Below, piece after piece: positions 50,545 through 61,286 of a stretch of 64,000 nt of DNA. The stretch comes from Sipunculus nudus (Eukaryota > Annelida > Sipuncula > Golfingiida > Sipunculidae). The notes below the pieces were generated by a model. It was not told the origin of the DNA and searched no databases. It was given only the letters and a program-made list of their open reading frames with translations. The DNA is taken from NCBI GenBank assembly GCA_026874595.1, contig CM049311.1:15095676-15159675 (forward strand), read 5' to 3'. Numbering within the stretch: the stretch's first letter is position 1; each line of letters starts with the position of its first letter. A program made the translations under genes and the position numbers.

Positions 50545-51792
50545 ATGAACACAGATATTTCAAATTTCCACATCCAAACACACACAGCAAATGCTCACAA
50601 AGATGTCATGGAAAATTTCGAGCTTGACTTGGAGAGTGAAGAATTTACAAATACCGCCATTTTTAAAGCCATCCGTCAGATGGACGCACAGAAAGTCCTG
50701 GCTGCGGTGTATAGTGGAGAAAATGTCCATTTACGTGACCCTGAGTTTAACTCCACCTACTTACACCTTGTGGTCAGCATCGCAGATTCTCTGACCGAGG
50801 ATAAGCTAGTTCCGATTGTGTATTGTTTGTCCAATGCTGGTGTTGATGTCAACGCTCAAGACTACAAAGGCCGCAACGCACTTGAAATCGCAATGCATCG
50901 AGAATTATTGGAGCTTATGGTGGCGTTGCTCAGAGTTGGCGTAGACCCTTACGAAAAAGACTACAAAGCAATTGTCAGAAATCGCAGTAGTCCATTTGAA
51001 ATACAGATGATGGACACTTACGAAAAATACGAACCTGGATTATGGACAGCAGTTAAAAATAACGACACAGGTATGGTGCATATGCTTGTAAACTCTTGGT
51101 GCAGGATTAATTTAGTTAAAAATGGCCGGACACTGTTGCAATATGCTCGAGAGACTTACAAATCAGAAGAATTGATCAACACACTCGATGACTTTGAAGT
51201 GACCATTGAATTTGTTCATGCCACTTTAGCTGGGGACGAGAAACGCATGCTGGAGTTTTTGATGGATTCAAAACCTTGTGACCCCGACATTATGGATATA
51301 TCTCACCAGGAATCGTGGAGCAAGCCTTTAACCCCACGATCACTGCGGGACACAGCCATCGCTATGGGTCATACCCACGTGCTCAATCTTCTTCCAGAAC
51401 CAGACGAAAATACCAATGCAACCATAATGCCGTGCTCTGATCCACAGGATATGGCATATCAGGACAGGGGTAACAGTGCAGCAGCTGCTGCAAATATGTC
51501 TCATCTACCCAGAACAGACAGCAACACCTCAACTGAATCAGGTCACCCTGGCTTCCGAGAAAATTACATTGCTGGTAGGTTTGATTCACAGAGACACAAG
51601 GACACGATGGGGACTTTGTTACATTCACCAATTAACCTGCAGAATTATAAAGAAGGCTCATTTGCATATTATTACCATCCGGAACCACAGGTGCCAAAAA
51701 GAACTTCCACTATTCCAATGAACCACTACGCTAAAAACTGGAAGAAACTGCACAAAAGTAAGAACAAATCTAAGATGTGTGCTATTTCTTAA
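50545..51792 (+). CDS. Ankyrin-repeat protein with C-terminal CaaX box (415 aa)
   Basis: One uninterrupted coding exon. ATG at 50545 is chosen because an in-frame TGA lies at 50515-50517. An acceptor (attacag) at 50448 suggests an upstream untranslated exon. Residues about 35-140 form ankyrin-like repeats (AIFKAIRQMDAQKVLAAVYS; NAGVDVNAQDYKGRNALEIA; LLRVGVDPYEKD). Further repeats, more diverged, cover about 162-205 and 221-282. Residues 285-390 are a polar, probably disordered linker. The tail KKLHKSKNKSKMCAIS joins a lysine-rich patch to CAIS, a CaaX box whose final Ser favours farnesyltransferase. This is the arrangement of K-Ras-type membrane anchors, so location at the inner face of the plasma membrane is inferred. 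No orthologue is recognised. An intronless coding region in an intron-rich genome might point to a retrocopy, but the reading frame is intact. Confidence 0.85.
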   Translation: MNTDISNFHIQTHTANAHKDVMENFELDLESEEFTNTAIFKAIRQMDAQKVLAAVYSGENVHLRDPEFNSTYLHLVVSIADSLTEDKLVPIVYCLSNAGVDVNAQDYKGRNALEIAMHRELLELMVALLRVGVDPYEKDYKAIVRNRSSPFEIQMMDTYEKYEPGLWTAVKNNDTGMVHMLVNSWCRINLVKNGRTLLQYARETYKSEELINTLDDFEVTIEFVHATLAGDEKRMLEFLMDSKPCDPDIMDISHQESWSKPLTPRSLRDTAIAMGHTHVLNLLPEPDENTNATIMPCSDPQDMAYQDRGNSAAAAANMSHLPRTDSNTSTESGHPGFRENYIAGRFDSQRHKDTMGTLLHSPINLQNYKEGSFAYYYHPEPQVPKRTSTIPMNHYAKNWKKLHKSKNKSKMCAIS

Positions 51793-51811
51793 TCTGCAGT
51801 GTTTTGTTTGG

Positions 51812-51817
51812 AATAAA
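51812..51817 (+). terminator. Candidate poly(A) signal of the ankyrin gene
   Basis: AATAAA only 20 bp after the stop. If used, the 3' untranslated region would be very short; AATAAA also occurs near 52254. Confidence 0.3.
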
Positions 51818-53489
51818 TTGGTAACTGACACAGTGAGATGTCTATCTCCGAAATATAAATATACCTGAGGACATGCCAAGGTTCATGAAAATTAAAATAA
51901 TTTAATTATTTAGTATTCATATTTATCAGACAGAGATATTAATATGCTATATTTCACTTTGATGAGGTTTTCCCCTGAAATATATGACATTTAAATGACA
52001 GATGAAAATGAAAGATAAATCAAAATGTAATATTTGTATCTATATATAATATTTATCTTTATTTATTTATAAATGTTTTTTTCAAAATTAATAGTCTCAA
52101 TAGTGATTGCAGCTGCCAATTAAATACTTGACCTCACATTTTAATATTCATGAACCTCTGCATGAGCCTCAAATATGGAGGTAACCTTCAAAATTTACGC
52201 CATCATTTTTGCTCAAATGTAGCTCATACAACTAGAATTGATATTTATGTATAATAAATACATCAATTAACTGCACAGGTGATGGATTGTGAATAATAAA
52301 TTCTATGTTATCAACACTAGACTGGCTGGATACACTACATTAATTTCCTTAATTCTGAGGGTTTTTTTAAGGAGGAAGAGGCACTGACTGCATGAATTTG
52401 TAATAAATCAATCAAGAGCCATAATTTGTCTGCATATCTCTATCTCCAAATATTTTTTCGCCTTAACTTAATTATATCCAACCATGATTTTGAGTCTTTT
52501 ATCATGAATCTGAACATTCCATTTTCAGCATTCACATCCTGTGAGGACTGATGTTTTAATAACCCATAAGGCATCAAATATGACGGTTCAAACTTATAAC
52601 CAATAATGCATAAAATATGTGACTGTGTGTTGTCAATCACCCTGAAAGACAAGGAAGTTTCAAAGATATTATAATATTGAATTTTTTTCCTTAATGCCTC
52701 TGATATAATCGCAAATTACACTTGCTTCATCATATGCAAATGTGACACCAAACATATTACTGATATTCATGCTCAAATAAAATATTCAATTTAACATGAT
52801 TTTGTTTCAAGATCTTTTGACTTTGTTTACTGAAAAACAGAAGTGAAACAGAAAAAAAATATTTTGATGTTTGTAGACTGTGGTAATACTCCCTACCATG
52901 CTGATGGTTTTTTTTTTTAAACTGCCAGACATAGAGCATTCCATGTCCATAATCCAATCAGATGGATGAACCACACCAGACTTAACAAAACATTCTCAGA
53001 CAGTAAAATCTCCATATAAAGACACAGGCAAAACCTGTTTTATTTGCCTGTAATACAGAGGTATCCATATAACACTTGTGAATGTACAGGTAACACCTGC
53101 AGTGCAGACATCCCTGTATTAGAAAGGTTATGGGTCACAGAATCTATTTACTTTTAATTTAATCCCTTTCTTTTGAAAGATTATTTTTCGTGAAGGTAAC
53201 CACCTCCATTTTTTAATGCTTGCTTCAATAAGTACTATGTACTTCTAGTAGAATTCCATTAAAGTTTCAGACTATGTAAAAGGGGCCTACACGCAATAAT
53301 CCTGGTATCACCCACTCCTGCAGATTCTGGGTATGTGCCATCTCCATTGATCGGTCATAATACCTAGGAACCCGTGCAATGCGCACTTGGGAGTAAAGCA
53401 TGACTGTTGGGCACAGTCTCCCTATTAAACCTGCAGAGAACTCACCCTGCATGGGGCTGACCATGACAAATTTGACTGGTCCTCATCTG
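51818..53489. other. Gene-free stretch after the ankyrin gene
   Basis: AT-rich, no clear element. A minus-strand open segment at 52440-52641 follows a good acceptor but lacks other support. Confidence 0.4.
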
Positions 53490-53539
53490 AAATTCAAACT
53501 TATGATCTCCCAGCTTAGACTATTGTGCTACTGTCTCAG

Positions 53540-53785
53540 TATTTGCAGGGGCCCAACATTAATAGTTAACTACTTGCTGGGATCAAGTAAAAGTACTTAA
53601 CTGGGCAAGTGGGTTCAACATGAACCTTTTCCTAAACGCTGAATCTTTAGTTGGCCATTTCTTTCTTGGAGAAATCAGATTGATAATACCTATTTATCTT
53701 AAATTGCTTTAATGTTCATCAATGAAAAAATTGAAGAGAAATATTACAAACAAACATATGAATATGCTAACTGTCTAACATCCTA
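53540..53785 (+). repeat. Dispersed repeat (GGGCTTAACATTAAC type), copy 2
   Basis: Matches 14098-14405 in order: GGGCCCAACATTAATAGTTA, CTTTCTTGGAGAAATCAGAT, CTGTCTAAC. Function unknown. Confidence 0.55.
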
Positions 53786-54050
53786 TACCTCCATAAAGTT
53801 GGCACCTCCATAAGTGGGCACCTCTACATAGTGGGCATTGATCTCCATAACGTGGGCACCTCTGTATAGTGGGCAATGATCTTCATAAAGTGGGCATCTC
53901 TATATAGTGGGCAGTTTTGGACAGTTTTAAGTTTTTTTTTCTCCTCATTATTCATGTTGCGGGAACAACCTCCACACAGTGGGCATCTCTATGAAGTTTG
54001 CATTTTGGCCCATTCCAAAAGGGTGCCCACAATATAGATGTTTATCTGTA
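53779..54050. repeat. Short-motif repeat cluster (GTGGGCACCTCTATATA type)
   Basis: Six or more degenerate copies of a roughly 22-bp unit containing ATAGTGGGCA and CACCTC, with one inverted copy near the right end (GGGTGCCCACAATATAG). The layout resembles the subterminal repeats of the element at 46050-47059, so it may be the remnant of a related DNA transposon. Confidence 0.5.
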
Positions 54051-54689
54051 TTTCTAATTGAGTGTATTACTGCTTGAGCCACTGGTCTGGCCACTAAAAT
54101 GCTGGCAGTTAAGCTGATTTAAATGGCAGAAGGAATATAAACAAAATTAATACAAAAGATCAATAGTAATACAAGCAACGGTCACGTAATTTCTTATTAT
54201 TAGCACACAAGGCAGCTGCAGTTTCCAAGGCCTCTGTGGTCAATTAGGCAACAATCCAACTGGCCTATAAATTTATAATGGCTATATATTTATACCAGAC
54301 CCAAGACCACATGAAATGCAATATCACTGATCCAGGAATATTTATATATATGAGTACCATGATGGTATGTAACAAAGTATATGTATAGCGGTTTGTATGA
54401 TTATGTGATCATGAGCACAATCTGGGCACAACTTTTCAATAGTGACACAATAGCTGACCCTCTCAAACTGGTAAAATGAACAGGATAAAGTAGGATTATA
54501 TAACTTAAGCACCAATGTCTGTTTGTTTGCTTTGAAGCAGAATGTCTCAAAAAGGTTATCTTACATTTAATTAAACTTTCAGGTAAAAGTAGTTGTTGGT
54601 AGTAATGATTATCAGAAGACACTTTCATCTTGATTAGAGGTCAAGGGTCAGCAATCAAATAACAAGGGCACCACAACGGTGCATAATAA

Positions 54690-55195
54690 GTCTGTTGCAT
54701 TTCTTGTGACCTTTGACCTCTTTAAATATGCATGAGAATGCATATGCCATTTTGTAGAGGATGCTAATCAGGTGAGAAACTTTTATTGCAAATTTTTATA
54801 AGTTTCATGAAAATCCATCAGATATCTGGCAAAGTCATCATGGCCAAAGTCCGGTGACCTCTGACCTCATTAAATATGCATGTATTTTGCAGGAAATCAA
54901 ATTCTGGTGAGATATTATATTTGTTAATATTGCTCTTGAGTTAAAATTATAAAAGTCCATCATAATCCTGGGAAGCTATCGCAGTGACACCACAAAATAA
55001 CCCTGTGACCTATGACCTCATTAAATATATGTGGATTTTGCCCATAATCAAACTCAAGCAAGATAATCTATTGTTAAGTAGTAATGGTTAATTTTGTGAA
55101 AATCCATTAAAGCCCTGGTAAGTTATTGTAGAGACATTAATAGTTAACGTACAAAAAGATGGACCGTGGGTATACCATAATATGCCGCTTTAATA
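54690..55195 (+). repeat. Dispersed repeat (GACCTCTGACCTCATTAAAT type), three or more units
   Basis: Units of about 165 bp with TGACCTCTGACCTCATTAAA, ATGAAAATCCATCA and CTGGTAAGTTAT. It ends in GACCGTGGGTATACC. The same family occurs at 28985-29265 and 63779-64000. Confidence 0.7.
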
Positions 55196-55327
55196 ATTAA
55201 TTAATAATTAAACATAACGGGATATCTCAATCACAGTCACTGGAGAGACCTTAGTCTGAGCTGATAATAGAGAGGTGCCCACATCAGAGAATTTTACAAA
55301 ACTGAGTCTAAAAATACAAAGGGTCAA

Positions 55328-55575
55328 TAATACACAGATGTTCATAATATGGAGATATCAATGATAAAGAGATGTCCATAATAAAGAAATGTCCATAATA
55401 AAGAGAAGCCAATAATAATGAGATATCCATAATAAAGGGATGTCCAAAATATGGAATTATCCATGATAAAGAGATGTGCATAATAAAGAGATATCTATAA
55501 TAAAGAGATGTCCATAATAAAGAGAAGTCCATATTAAAGACATGTCCATAATAATGTTATGTCCATAATAACATG
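55328..55575 (+). repeat. Minisatellite, ~18-bp unit (GTCCATAATAAAGAGAT)
   Basis: About 14 copies of ATGTCCATAATAAAGAG with scattered changes, contiguous and without spacers, so a simple tandem array. Confidence 0.85.
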
Positions 55576-56159
55576 GTTCTGCTGCTGTTTCCAGTGAGTG
55601 AAGTTATAGCGTGGAAAGCTTGTTCCAAACAAATCAACCAAATTATTTAATTCCTTCCAAGTGCTAGAATAGGTTATATGTGTGTGGCTATATGTCCTAA
55701 AAGAAAGAGATTAAGTACCAACCAGACTAATGTATATGAATCAGATAAATAACACTAATGACATTCTGTAATCACCTGTGATAAAGTTAAAAGGTTTTTA
55801 TAGTGACAAAGTAGATTAAATTGGTCACTTATTAGTGGCGCTATGTTTGAGTGGCACGTCAAAGAGATAAAACCTAATTCTGTGCATTATATAGATCTAG
55901 AAAGCTGACTGAAGTTGACTGATATATTAACAGTTAATCACTGTTATACAGCTATATTAACCATGGGGAGCCATTTTTTTCATCACCTTTCATACCATGC
56001 TTTTTTGTTCAACAGGGCTAAACTTTCATTGTTGTCTGCTTGCCCTGGGCAGTAGACAACAAAAGTCACCTCTTACTTGCTCAACTCCCCAAGTGAATTT
56101 AGTATAAACCTTTACCTTATTTTTCAATAAAATTCCCAATTTGTTTGTCAAATCCAATG

Positions 56160-57156
56160 CAAAAAGAGATATATGTCCAGTATCCACTCTCTATGGGCCT
56201 CCCTTCCCTAAATTTGAGGGAAAAAATATGGTTTATTTCAAGATGAAGGTCAAGGTCACTGGTTTCCAAACACTTCCAAGATTTTTGAAGAAACATTTCA
56301 CATATCATATCTGATGAAAAAATACTGAGTGGTTCAAACATAAAAGTGTAAATAAAATATTTCTATTTCTGATTTGACCTTGTAGATGAAGGACAAGGTT
56401 ACTGATTTTTCAACACTTCCGAGATGTGGTAGGAATATTTCGCGAGTTGAATTTCATGAAATTATACCTAGTGCTTAAAAATTAAAGCATTCACAAATAA
56501 TTGCTATTATGGCTGATTTAACCTTGAAGATCCAGGCAGAGGTTACCAGGTTTGAACTCTCAATCGCACTTGGTTAAAACAATAAGCGTTTCCAATTTTG
56601 GGAAAATATGTAATACTTAACAAGTTATGGGTTTTTTCAGCTTATTTGACCTTGATGATGAAGGTCAAAGTCACCAGTTTTGGAACTCGTCATTGAATTT
56701 GGTTTAAACAATTAGTGTGTCATATGTGAGGAAAAAATATGCAATACTTCAAAAGTTATGGGGTTCACAATAAATTTCTATTCTGGCCTATTTCACCTTG
56801 ATAATGAAGGTCAAGGTCACTGGTTTTCGAACTCAGTTTTGAAACTTGGTTAAACAATAAGTGTTTCAAATTTTAGGAAAAAAACATGTAATACTTCAAA
56901 AGTTATGGGTTCACAAGAAATTTCTATTTCCACCTATTTGACATTGATGATGAAGGTCAAGGTCACCAGTTTTCATATTTATCCGAGATTTTGGTAGAAA
57001 CAACTTAAATTTCAAATTTGAGTAAAATTTTGAGTCGTTCATAAATTACTGTGTTCACAAGAAATGACATTGACCCTGGTGATCTGACAACAACAACAAC
57101 AACAACAGACCGAACACTGTATATGTCTCCCACCATAGGAGGAAAGACAAATTAAA
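56160..57156 (+). mobile_element. Array element with alternating ~140-bp units, copy 1
   Basis: Starts near ATATGTCCAGTATCCACTC and ends near ATGTCTCCCACCATAGGAGG. In between are about seven units, each ending TGACCTTGATGATGAAGGTC then AAGGTCACCAG. A near-identical layout recurs at 60210-61286, so this is a mobile or amplified element, not a simple satellite. No coding capacity seen. Confidence 0.55.
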
Positions 57157-58324
57157 AGACCTCAGAGACAGGACACACCCTTTCCCTGGCTAAAGAATCC
57201 TCTTTTTCTTTCAATAATCATTGAATTCACACCTAAACTCAGCATGACGGACTGGATCAAGAAGAGGGTACCAAGAGGGCATACCCTTTTTGACTTCATA
57301 TTCATGGAGTTGAATTTTGCAATTTTCCTTTTTCTTTTTTTTTTCGCAATTTCACCATGGATTTATAATATACAATTTTAAATAAATTATTTAATTAGAG
57401 CAAAATCTAAATTTGATGAGGACCCAAGGGCACATCGAATCAGTGGAAATTCTTGTTCATAATTACTGGCTGATAATATATTATTCATGATATAATCAAT
57501 GTTTCATTTACAGGTAACATAAAATGTTATTATTTTTACTACAAGTATTAATATTCTGTCTTTTGACTTTCACCCTGCATTGATGGACAAAACCATCTAA
57601 TCAAAGTTAACGTAAAAGGCGTCAACATTGAAATTACTTTTTTTTAGAAATCTGCTTCCTGGTAAGATTTCGCCCAGATACTTTAAACAATTCACACATA
57701 TATGCCTAAAGACAAGAATATTTGCCAAGAACCTTTTCCGAAACATTATGCCGAGAACCTTTTCCAAAACCAATATGCCAAGAACCTTTTCCAAAACCAT
57801 TTTGCAAAAAAAGACCAGTTGGAAATGGTATCAACAGCACACACCAAGTAATCTAAAGTCAGCTGCCCTGAAGGTCAATATGGCTTTACCCCTCTGGGTT
57901 TATTACAATTCTACATGTAGAGTTATAGGAGTTACAGGACACAGGTTATGCATGAAACCTTTGTCAAGTCCAGACAGCATAAAGAACAGGTCACAGTCAC
58001 AATGTGTATCAATATTAATACCAATTAATCAACAAACCAATTGCCCAAGGGGTCAAATTGCTACAGAGCCATTGATTTCATAACCACACAACAGTCCATA
58101 CCATTGCTAATCCTATAACTGTGGGGTAATTTCCTGTGTTCCCTGCCCAAAGCAATACTTTGGATTTAATATTTGAACCACGTGGTGGTAATAATTGTTT
58201 TCTTTTCTTTGTTCCTTTGTGTGGTGACAAACACGTGTTTCTAATTTTAGCAGTATTACAACACCAGCTGATGCAGGCTCCCATGTGGAGAATTTGGGTA
58301 TAAACTGATTTAAAAGCATTTCCC

Positions 58325-58328
<4 letters not shown>

Positions 58329-58370
<42 letters not shown>
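58329..58370. repeat. (TA)n microsatellite
   Basis: About 21 uninterrupted AT/TA dinucleotides. Confidence 0.97.
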
Positions 58371-58375
<5 letters not shown>

Positions 58376-58559
58376 CTTTACTGAGAAATAGATCTAGTTA
58401 CTCTAGTACCATACAGATTTTATGATGTTAAAGAATTAATAAAGTTATTGATGGCTCTGACAAGTATTTATACAATTATTCCTGATTTTGGACTGCAATT
58501 ACAGATAAATAAAAATTTCACAAACTTGACATAACACAGATTTTGTGAAGCTATAATTA

Positions 58560-59353
58560 TTATCATGCATAATACATTCTTTATTCTTCTGAGGCTAAAG
58601 ATATGACAATAATTCAATCCGCTGAGGCAACAAATATGACTGTAATAGTCCTCAGAGCTCTTCTGAGGTTAAAAATATGACCGTATTACATTTTTTATGG
58701 CTTGAAATACATGCATGACCAAAATACAATCTCCGGTGGCTATAAATACGACCATTATACAGTTTCCTGAGGCTATGAACCCTATTAATAATTATAGCCT
58801 TTGAGGCTATTCATTTATCCATAGTCTTCTGTAGCTATGAATATGACCATAAGTCTTCTGAGCTATAAATATCACCTCTATAAATATGACCATAAAAAGA
58901 GTCTTTTGAGGATTTAAATATGAAAATTACACAGTCTGCTGAGGTTATAAATATGACGATAATAGTCTTCTGAGGTTATAAATATGACGATAATAGTCTT
59001 CTGAGGTTATAAATATGACAATAATAGTCTTCTGAGGTTATAAATATGACAATAATAGTCTTCTGAGGTTATAAATATGAACATAACAGTCTTTGGTTAT
59101 AAATATGACCATAACACAGTCTTCTGAGGTTATAAATATATGACCAAAACACAGTCTTCTGAGGTTAAAAATATGACAATTATACAGTATTCTGAGGCTC
59201 AGATATGTTCAAAATGAATATGACCATAATAGATTAATAAGGTCTTCTGAGGCTATATATATGACCATAATACAGTCTTCTGAGGCTCTGAATCGTCTTT
59301 TGAGTTTGCTATATATGGCCATAATACAGTATTTTAAGGCTATAAATATTACC
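58560..59353 (+). repeat. Minisatellite, ~33-bp unit (TTCTGAGGTTATAAATATGA)
   Basis: About 20 copies of a unit containing TCTGAGGTTATAAATATGAC and CATAATACAGTC, most regular between 58920 and 59200. The array resumes after MITE copy A (59709-59760: CATAATAGTCTTCC), showing that the MITE came later. Confidence 0.85.
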
Positions 59354-59708
59354 ATAAGGCCAAAAAAATAAAAGGTATGGTTCTCAGGCACCTCCTGCAT
59401 CAATTTTAATCCCCCACATAAAAAATTCTTATAATGATTTTCAATAAAAACTTGCAAGTTTTGAGCTCAGGCCACTATGACATTTATTTTAAAAAGATAA
59501 AATAATACAATTTTGATCAAATTTCCTTTCTTATGTAGTGCTTTTACCTGTTTGGCGAAAATGTTCTGTTATTATCATGCTTTTCCCTGGTCATATGACA
59601 TTTTCATTTAAACATTAAAAAAAAGTTAAAGAAAAAAATCCCCCCCCCCCCGGCACTGATTTTTGAAATAAAGTGCCTGAGAACCAAACCTTTTTTTTTT
59701 GGCCTTAT
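59354..59708 (+). mobile_element. Inverted-repeat element (MITE), copy A, best preserved
   Basis: About 355 bp. The left end ATAAGGCCAAAAAAA then AAAGGTATGGTTCTCAGGC is the inverse of the right end TGCCTGAGAACCAAACC then GGCCTTAT. The inside contains AAGATAAAATAATACAATTT and TCATATGACATTTT. No coding capacity. It interrupts the tandem array at 58540-59350. Confidence 0.7.
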
Positions 59709-60209
59709 TTTTACAGTTATTGCCATAATAGTCTTCCAATGCTATGCAAATGCCAACAATGCCAAATGAAAAGAATTTGACTTAATACTGTGTCAATGTC
59801 TAGTAATATAAACAGAAGAAAAAGTAGGTATATCACACATCCTTCTGATGCTCATACACTGATACTGAAAACTGAACAAACAAAATGACAGAGTATCTCT
59901 TGAGTTGAAAAAATATGGAATACATGTAAACATAATTACACTGAATATACAGTGGAATAAAATTCTGTGGTTTTGACATGAAACACTATTCATATGGTTA
60001 AAACTTTCATGAATTATTCGTCCCTGAGTAGTTACTGGAGTGTTTATTGACTCTACTGATGAAGTAACTCTGACTAATGTTTAGACAAGACAAGCAGTAC
60101 AAAATGACCTTTCAGCAAAATAAAATGAGACAGAAAGACGTGTATTTGTAATGCAGACATACTTAAATAAAAATACTATTAACTAGAGGACCTGGTTTTT
60201 GTGACACAA

Positions 60210-61286
60210 AAATAACTGTATGTCTCCCCGGACTATGGGCCTGGCTTTCCCAAATTTGAGGGGAAAAATGGACCCCTTCAAAAGTTTGGTGTTAACATAA
60301 ATCCTGGATTTCTAAAGATTTGACCTTGTATGATGATGATCAAGGTACCCAGGTTATGAAGTGATCTGAGATTTTATTATGGCTATTTTGACCTTGAAGA
60401 TCCAGACGAAGGTCACCAGAGCTCCTCAAGGACTTGATTAAAACAATGTTTCAAATTTGAGGAAAAAATATGTGATACTTCAAAAGTTATGGGGTTAACA
60501 AAATATTTTTTATTTCACCCAATTAGACCCTGATGATGAAGGTCAAGGTCACCAGCTTTTTAACTTGTTCGAGATATTGGTAGAGACATTTCACAAGTTG
60601 AATTTCATGAAAACTATATCAAGCAGTTCAAAAGTAACAGCATTCAAAAATAATTTCTTTTCTGGCTGATTTGACCTTGAATATCATGGTCAAAATCACC
60701 AGTTTTCAAGTTCCTTAAGGGACTTGATTAAAACAATTAGTGTTTCAAATTTGAGGAAAAAACTTTTCAAATGTTTTGGGGTTCACCAAAAATTCTATTT
60801 CTGCCTATTTGACCTTGATGAGGGAGGTAAAGGTCACTGGTTTTCAAATTTGTCTGAGATTTTGGTAGAGACATTTGTTAAATTTCATGAAAATATATTG
60901 GGTGGTTCAAAAGTTATAATGTTTAAAAATAATTTCTATTCTGGTCAATCTGACCTTGAAGATCAAGGTCAAGGTCACCAGTTTTCAAGCTCCTCAAAGA
61001 ACTTGATTTAAACAATTAGTGTTTCAAATTTGAGCAAAAAACACGCGAAACTTCAAAAGTAATTGGGTTCACCAAAAAATTCTATTTCAGGCTATTTGAC
61101 CTTGATGATGAAGGTGAAGTTCACTGGTTTTCAAACCTGTTTGAGATTTTGGTAGAAACAATTTATATTTAAAATTTCATGAAAAAATGTTGACTTGTTC
61201 AAAAGTTATCCCCATCACAAGATATGACAAAGATGATGACAGACCAAACACTACATGTCTCCCCCTTAGGGAGGGGAGACATAAAT
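60210..61286 (+). mobile_element. Array element with alternating ~140-bp units, copy 2
   Basis: Starts near GTATGTCTCCCCGGACTATG and ends with a strong hairpin, TGTCTCCCCCTTAGG and its complement GGGAGGGGAGACA. Units alternate between a type with GACTTGATTAAAACAATTAG and a type with TTTTGGTAGAGACATTT. Internal tandem repeats plus a terminal hairpin resemble the Helentron-associated or pearl-like elements known from bivalves, but no defining ends were proved. Confidence 0.55.

Noticed and set aside
52440-52641. Minus-strand open segment after a good acceptor (VIDNTQSHILCIIGYKF...)
   Set aside because: The composition is protein-like and a pyrimidine tract precedes it, but there is no partner exon or recognised domain; kept only as a remark.
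55328-55575. CRISPR-like array
   Set aside because: Units are contiguous with no unique spacers, and the sequence is eukaryotic; it is a minisatellite.
58078-58373. Coding regions overlapping (TA)n runs
   Set aside because: The apparent protein is mostly Tyr-Ile translation of a microsatellite.
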